From: an uncultured Bacteroidales bacterium
GTDB taxonomy: Bacteria > Bacteroidota > Bacteroidia > Bacteroidales > F082
Assembly: GCA_946185535.1 (NCBI GenBank)
Contig: CAMHJX010000004.1
Span: 1 to 64,000, forward strand
Direction: 5' to 3'
Length of the DNA stretch: 64,000 nt
The first letter of the stretch is position 1. Each line of letters opens with the position of its first letter. Below are positions 59,874 to 64,000 of this stretch, piece after piece. Position numbers and translations under genes: made by a program. Below the pieces are notes generated by a model. It was not told the origin of the DNA. It saw only the letters and a list, made by a program, of their open reading frames with translations, and searched no databases.

Positions 59874-59896
59874 TCTAATCATCGGAGCGGTTTGAC

Positions 59897-60865
59897 ATGA
59901 CGGACGAGTTGAATCGTATCAAACAGAAGGTGGAACGCACCAACAAGCATTCCGCCTTCACTTTTCTCATTTTTTTGGTCATATCCACCGCAGCGTGGTT
60001 TTTGGTCAAATTGTCGGAGGAGTATGTCACCCAGACCACTTTTCGTGTGCTGATGGAGGGGGTACCGACAGATAAATGGGTTTCGTCGGATGAACAATCC
60101 GTAAAGATGTCGCTCAATATCGATGGTTTCCATACTTTGAGGTACAAGATGATCCGTGAGCCCAACCGTTTTGTCAGCATTCCCCTGAATGAGGTGCCTT
60201 TTCGCCTTGAAAATGGCAATACCTATTCTTTCAGCAGCCAGTATGTGGCCGAAAAAGTGGCTGAAAAGCTCAATATCAACGCGTCTGACATTACCATGAA
60301 CGACGCGAAGGTTTATTTCACTATGGATGCGCTGAAGTCGAAAGTGGTTCCTGTCGTTTTGCAATCCCGCATTACTACGGCTCGCCAATATGATATTTAC
60401 GGGATTCCCATGCTTGAGCCTTCATCAGTGACGGTTTTCGGATCACAAGAGGTTGTCGATTCCATCAAAATGGTGAGAACTGAGCTGCTGACCCGCGACA
60501 ATGCAAGTCAGAGTTTCAGTGCAACCGTACCGCTCGACTTGCTAGGCGGACGCATTCACTCCGATGTCAAGGAAGTGAAAGCAGATGTGCAGGTGGAGAA
60601 GTTCACCGAAATGGATGTTGAAGTGCCCATCAAGATGACCGATAGCCTGAAGATGCGATTCTTCCCCGAGACCATGACGGTGAAATGCCTTGTGGCCATG
60701 CGCGACTATACCTCTATCACTCCTGAGAACTTTACGGTATCTGTCGACAAACAGCAACTGAAAGCCATGCAACCTTTGCTGGACGTGCGTCTTGCTTCAT
60801 GGCCGCCCACAGTCCAAATCCTCAGTACTCGTCCAGACAAGGTGGAATACCTCATCGTGCAATGA
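59897..60865 (+). CDS. YbbR/CdaR-like domain protein
   Basis: 322 residues with one N-terminal membrane helix (SAFTFLIFLVISTAAWFLV) and an extracytoplasmic beta region of YbbR-like repeats. The clearest of these are VVPVVLQSRITTARQYDIYG...PSSVTVFGSQEVVDSI and MDVEVPIKMTDSLKMRFFP. In Firmicutes, CdaR proteins regulate the diadenylate cyclase. Here it sits between yajC and coaE with a four-base overlap into coaE, and no cyclase gene is seen. Role unknown in Bacteroidetes. Confidence 0.88.
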   Translation: MTDELNRIKQKVERTNKHSAFTFLIFLVISTAAWFLVKLSEEYVTQTTFRVLMEGVPTDKWVSSDEQSVKMSLNIDGFHTLRYKMIREPNRFVSIPLNEVPFRLENGNTYSFSSQYVAEKVAEKLNINASDITMNDAKVYFTMDALKSKVVPVVLQSRITTARQYDIYGIPMLEPSSVTVFGSQEVVDSIKMVRTELLTRDNASQSFSATVPLDLLGGRIHSDVKEVKADVQVEKFTEMDVEVPIKMTDSLKMRFFPETMTVKCLVAMRDYTSITPENFTVSVDKQQLKAMQPLLDVRLASWPPTVQILSTRPDKVEYLIVQ

Positions 60866-61461
60866 AAAAAATCGCCATCACCGGCAATATCGGCAGCGGC
60901 AAGTCGTGGGTCTGCGAATTGTTTAAACAACATTTGGATATTCCTGTATACAACAGCGACGATGCTGCCAAGCAGATGTATTTCCTGCCCGAGGTGCGCC
61001 AACAATTGGTGAAACGCTTTGGTGAAGCGTTTTATCTTTCCAAAACAGAGTTAAATAGGAAGCTTATTGCCGACTTGATTTTCCATGATGAAAAAGCCCA
61101 ATCTGAGTTGGAAGGCATTCTTTATCCTGCCTTGTTTGTCGATTTTGAGCGATGGATGGAAAAACAAAATGCACCATATGTCTTGTTTGAGTCGGCATTG
61201 GTTTTTGAAAAGCGTCTGGAAAAACGGTTTGATTCCATCGTGATGGTTTCGGCATCGGAAGCCACTCGTTTGCACCGTGCCATGGAGCGCGACCATTGCG
61301 ATGAGGCAACCATCCGAGCACGCATGGCCAAACAATGGCCTGAAGAAGGCAAACGCTTGCTTGCCGATTATGTCATTTGGCATGAAAATGATGATGAAGA
61401 CGATGTGCTCCTTGAGCAGATTATGCGCCTGCATAAGTTTTGCGGACTAAATCCGCAATGA
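60862..61461 (+). CDS. coaE: Dephospho-CoA kinase
   Basis: Phosphorylates dephospho-CoA in the last step of coenzyme A synthesis. 199 residues, the usual length. The P-loop is GNIGSGKSW near the start. YNSDDAAKQMYFLPEVRQQL, LFESALVFEKRLEKRFD and the lid-type RMAKQWPEEGKRLLADYVI follow, with the C-terminal NDDEDD region. It starts inside the ybbR stop (ATGA). The long upstream frame belongs to ybbR and is not coding here. coaD is at 24956. Confidence 0.95.
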   Translation: MKKIAITGNIGSGKSWVCELFKQHLDIPVYNSDDAAKQMYFLPEVRQQLVKRFGEAFYLSKTELNRKLIADLIFHDEKAQSELEGILYPALFVDFERWMEKQNAPYVLFESALVFEKRLEKRFDSIVMVSASEATRLHRAMERDHCDEATIRARMAKQWPEEGKRLLADYVIWHENDDEDDVLLEQIMRLHKFCGLNPQ

Positions 61462-61497
61462 TGGTAAAGTTTTTCTTGTTTGTATCGAATTATTCCG

Positions 61498-61505
61498 TAT
61501 CTTTG
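61498..61505 (+). promoter_or_regulatory. iorAB promoter, -7 element
   Basis: TATCTTTG, 75 bases before the iorA ATG. A TTGAATTTTGAATTTTAAAT run fills the end of the leader (61548-61573). Confidence 0.62.
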
Positions 61506-61547
61506 TGCCAATCTGACCATGAGCTATCAGCCACATGGTCCATTTTT

Positions 61548-61573
61548 GAATTTTGAATTTTAAATATTGAATT
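61548..61573 (+). repeat. TTGAATTTTGAATTTT run in the iorA leader
   Basis: A diverged member of the AATCTT-type runs, directly before the iorA ATG at 61581. Confidence 0.4.
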
Positions 61574-61580
61574 ATACGAT

Positions 61581-63161
61581 ATGGAGAAATTATTGCTTTT
61601 AGGCGATGAGGCCATTGCTCAGGGCTTCATCGACGCTGGCGGCTCGGCCATCAACAGCTATCCGGGCACGCCTTCAACCCAAATCACAGAGTATGTCATC
61701 AACTCGAAACAAGCCAAGGAACTTGGTGTGATTGCCAACTGGTGCGCCAACGAGAAGACTGCCCTTGAGGCCTCCATCGGTGTGGCTTATGCTGGCAAGC
61801 GTGCCATGACCTGTATGAAGCATGTTGGCCTCAACGTGTGTGGCGACCCCTTCATGAATGCCGCCATCATCGGCACTAAGGGTGTTCTTGTCGTGGTGGC
61901 CGACGACCCGAGCATGTTCTCATCGCAGGATGAACAGGACAGCCGCTATTACGGTCATTGGGCCATGATTCCCATGTTGGAACCTTCGAACCAACAAGAG
62001 GCCTATGATATGGTGCATTATGGTTACGAACTGAGCGAGAAACTCGGTACGCCAGTGCTTTACCGCATCCCAACCCGTCTGGCTCACAGCCGTGCTGGCG
62101 TGGTGCGTAAGCCCGTTCGTCCGCAAAACGAACTCACCGAGCCCGCCGATGCCAAGTCGTTCGTGCTGCTGCCCGCCAATGCCAAGCGTCTCTATCGCGA
62201 CTTGATTGACAAGCAGCCTGCATTCGAAGAGGCTTCGGCCACTTCGGGCTTCAACAAGTATTTCGATGGCCCCAAGAAGAACATCGGTATTATCACCACA
62301 GGTATTGCCTATAACTACCTGATGGAGAACTTCCCCGATGGACAATGCCCCTATCCCGTCGTCAAGGTGACACAGTATCCTTTACCTTACGATATGATCA
62401 ACAAGCTCTATGACGAGTGCGATGAAATCCTCGTCCTCGAAGACGGTCAACCGTTTGTCGAAGAGCACATCAAGGGTTTCCTCGGCAAGGGTAAGAATGT
62501 CATGGGTCGTTTGGATGAGACCATCCGCCGCGATGGTGAACTGAACGCTGAAAAGGTGGCCAAGGCTCTTGGCATGGATGTGCCTGTAATGTATAAGGTG
62601 CCAGAAGTGGTCACCAACCGTCCGCCTGCGCTCTGTCAGGGTTGTCCGCACGTCGACAGCTACAATGCCTTGAACGCCGTGATGGCCAACCATAAGGGTG
62701 GCAAGGTGTTTGGCGACATCGGCTGCTACACCTTGGGCTTCAACATGGGTGCCATCAATACCACTGTGTGCATGGGTGCTTCCATCACCATGGCCAAGGG
62801 CGCCAGCGAGGTGGGCATCTTCCCGAGCGTTGCTGTCATTGGCGACGGTACCTTCGGTCACAGCGGCCTGACGGGTCTTATGGACTGCGTCAACGAGAAG
62901 GCCAACGTCGTGGTCATGATCCTCGACAACGATATCACCGCCATGACGGGTGGTCAGCCTTCATCGGCACACAACAAGATCCGCCGTATCTGCGAAGGCC
63001 TTGGCGTTGAGCCCGAACACATCCGCGACATCGTCCCGTTGCCCAAGAACCACGAAGAGAATGTCAAGATCATTGAAGAAGAGGTCAACTACAATGGCGT
63101 GTCGGTCATCATCCCGCACCGCACCTGCATCGTCGAACTGAAGAAACACATGAAAAAATAA
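61581..63161 (+). CDS. iorA: Indolepyruvate:ferredoxin oxidoreductase, alpha subunit, short form
   Basis: Oxidises aryl-pyruvates from aromatic amino acids to aryl-acetyl-CoA, reducing ferredoxin. 526 residues. The pyrimidine-binding half (INSYPGTPSTQITEY, CANEKTALEASIGVAYAGKR, DDPSMFSSQDEQDSR) is followed by the thiamine-diphosphate half (CQGCPHVDSYNAL, GDIGCYTLG, GDGTFGHSGLTG, LDNDITAMTGGQ). The C-terminal pair of 4Fe-4S motifs (CxxCxxCxxxC) found in archaeal IorA is absent. The protein ends HRTCIVELKKHMKK, so electron transfer must rely on another protein or the remaining cysteines. iorB follows after 109 bases. Confidence 0.93.
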   Translation: MEKLLLLGDEAIAQGFIDAGGSAINSYPGTPSTQITEYVINSKQAKELGVIANWCANEKTALEASIGVAYAGKRAMTCMKHVGLNVCGDPFMNAAIIGTKGVLVVVADDPSMFSSQDEQDSRYYGHWAMIPMLEPSNQQEAYDMVHYGYELSEKLGTPVLYRIPTRLAHSRAGVVRKPVRPQNELTEPADAKSFVLLPANAKRLYRDLIDKQPAFEEASATSGFNKYFDGPKKNIGIITTGIAYNYLMENFPDGQCPYPVVKVTQYPLPYDMINKLYDECDEILVLEDGQPFVEEHIKGFLGKGKNVMGRLDETIRRDGELNAEKVAKALGMDVPVMYKVPEVVTNRPPALCQGCPHVDSYNALNAVMANHKGGKVFGDIGCYTLGFNMGAINTTVCMGASITMAKGASEVGIFPSVAVIGDGTFGHSGLTGLMDCVNEKANVVVMILDNDITAMTGGQPSSAHNKIRRICEGLGVEPEHIRDIVPLPKNHEENVKIIEEEVNYNGVSVIIPHRTCIVELKKHMKK

Positions 63162-63236
63162 GCTATCAGCCATCAGCAGTCAGCTATCAGCTTGGATTTG
63201 ACCTGGCTGAAAGCTGATTGCTGAGAGCTGAAAGCC
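63162..63236. repeat. Intergenic repeats of CAGCTATCAGC/GCTGAAAGCTGA
   Basis: AGCTATCAGC units before and GCTGAAAGCTGA-type units after a short spacer form a loose inverted repeat between iorA and iorB. Confidence 0.55.
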
Positions 63237-63237
63237 A

Positions 63238-63268
63238 ATCTTGAAATTAGAAATCTTAAATCTTGAAA
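63238..63268 (+). repeat. AATCTTGAAAT/AAATCTTAAATCTTGAA run in the iorB leader
   Basis: Belongs to the AATCTT run family. It ends at the iorB ATG (63271). Confidence 0.55.
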
Positions 63269-63270
63269 TT

Positions 63271-63840
63271 ATGAAAAAAGATATAGTATTATGCGGCGTG
63301 GGCGGCGATGGCATCGTTTCGGTGGCCAAGATTATCTCTGACGCTGCTCTCAATATGGGCATGAACCTGAAACAGTCCGAGATACACGGCATGTCGCAGC
63401 GCGGTGGCTCGGTGTTCTCGCACCTCCGCATCTCCGACAACGAGATTTATGCCGACGTCATTCCCGAGGGTCAGGCCGACATCATCCTCTCATCAGAGCC
63501 TATGGAAGCCTTGCGTTATCTGCCTTGGCTGAGCAAGGAAGGCTGGGTCATCACCAACAACGACCCGTTCATCAACATCAGCAACTATCCCGATATGGAG
63601 AAGATCAACGCTGAGTTGGGTAAGCTTGAGCATGTCGTTTCCTTCAACGCCAACGAGATTGCCAAGCAGCTGAAGGCCCGTTCCAACATGGTGTTGTTGG
63701 GTGCCACGGTGCCTTATCTCGGCATCTCCATGGAGAAGGTGGAAGAAGCCATTGCCCATATCTTCGGCAAGAAAGGCCAGGAGGTCGTTGACCTCAACAT
63801 CCAGGCTGTGCGTGCTGGTTACGCTCAGGCCACGAAATAA
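63271..63840 (+). CDS. iorB: Indolepyruvate:ferredoxin oxidoreductase, beta subunit
   Basis: 189 residues from the ATG of MKKDIVLCGVGGDGIVSVAK. It is the gamma-type domain of 2-oxoacid oxidoreductases, with the glycine motif GVGGDGI, the SEIHGMSQRGGSVFSHLR segment, and GAxxPYLGI (LLGATVPYLGISMEKVEE) near the end. It pairs with IorA to form the active enzyme. An upstream TTG at 63241 is in frame but lies in the AATCTT run and is rejected. It ends before a palindrome and a clear terminator. Confidence 0.93.
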   Translation: MKKDIVLCGVGGDGIVSVAKIISDAALNMGMNLKQSEIHGMSQRGGSVFSHLRISDNEIYADVIPEGQADIILSSEPMEALRYLPWLSKEGWVITNNDPFINISNYPDMEKINAELGKLEHVVSFNANEIAKQLKARSNMVLLGATVPYLGISMEKVEEAIAHIFGKKGQEVVDLNIQAVRAGYAQATK

Positions 63841-63846
63841 TCTGTT

Positions 63847-63870
63847 GTAGAGACGCAATGCTTGCGTCTC
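63847..63870. repeat. GTAGAGACGCAA palindrome, second copy
   Basis: GAGACGCAA and TTGCGTCTC are separated by three bases. It is related to the palindrome at 14001. Confidence 0.6.
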
Positions 63871-63880
63871 CAAAAAAGAA

Positions 63881-63912
63881 AAATGCCCGATTGGTTTTCC
63901 AGTCGGGCATTT
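63881..63912 (+). terminator. Rho-independent terminator of iorAB
   Basis: AAATGCCCGA and TCGGGCATTT with a 12-base loop. Further A residues before and T residues after make it usable on both strands. The last 88 bases of the window hold nothing I can identify. Confidence 0.8.
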
Positions 63913-64000
63913 TATTATTGGGATTGCCTTCGGCAAGAAATCGAAGGAAATGATATAAAACCAGATTTTCTAGGATTTCTTTGTGAAGCAATTCTTTTGT

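Noticed and set aside
1..64000. tRNA, rRNA, tmRNA or replication-origin sequences
   Set aside because: None was recognised on either strand by eye; a covariance search could still find a small RNA that I missed.

Overview
The window is chromosomal DNA from a member of the Bacteroidetes, most likely an uncultured gut or rumen-type Bacteroidales. The evidence is: promoters of the form TAnnTTTG in place of E. coli-type -10 boxes; at least five proteins ending in type IX secretion (T9SS) sorting domains; a TonB-dependent receptor with an N-terminal carboxypeptidase-regulatory-like domain; a Bacteroidetes-type urocanate hydratase; and conserved local orders such as ddl/PASTA/rluD and yajC/ybbR/coaE. 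I cannot name a genus. No rRNA, tRNA, phage or CRISPR locus was seen.

Layout. 1-14,744 is mostly housekeeping: alaS, an M23 peptidase, a MerR regulator, a four-gene minus-strand run (PASTA protein, T9SS protein, RluD-type pseudouridine synthase, TraB/GumN protein), ddl, frr, an outer-membrane barrel, a GT-C mannosyltransferase-like protein and pyrH. 14,848-16,574 is an ATPase/nuclease-like gene bracketed by two near-identical arrays of palindromes, one of the strongest odd signals here. secA follows, then a small AT-rich island with a GIY-YIG-type protein. 20,881-23,516 is a first gtr-type cassette (GtrA, GtrB-like glycosyltransferase, polytopic third protein). 23,559-30,142 holds a thioredoxin-fold protein, coaD, a NUDIX hydrolase, pyrE, birA and two T9SS proteins. 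30,337-42,565 is nutrient uptake and carbohydrate or peptide use: TonB receptor, S9 oligopeptidase, GH29 fucosidase, GH13 amylase-like protein, a second ATPase and a glycogen branching enzyme. 43,260-45,023 is a carboxyltransferase whose biotinyl domain has lost its lysine. 45,285-48,250 is a second gtr cassette, followed by hutU and a third ATPase.

52,107-54,461 is a compact accessory locus. It has a promoter, a long leader that can fold into a nested stem, a small secreted repeat protein with a hydrophobic, basic tail, and a probable lipoprotein. The lipoprotein's C-terminus looks like the C-type-lectin-fold variable domain of diversity-generating retroelement targets, but no reverse transcriptase is in the window. 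A HEPN/MNT pair and three cell-surface or cell-wall genes follow. The window ends with yajC-ybbR-coaE and the two subunits of indolepyruvate:ferredoxin oxidoreductase.

Several families of short palindromic repeats run through the window. One has inserted in frame into a peptidase gene. Another sits inside the predicted 5' leaders of both coaD and hutU. An AATCTTAAATCTTGA-type run lies directly upstream of the start codons of pyrH, secA, yajC, iorA and iorB. Positions were read by eye and may be off by a base or so where no coding frame anchors them.
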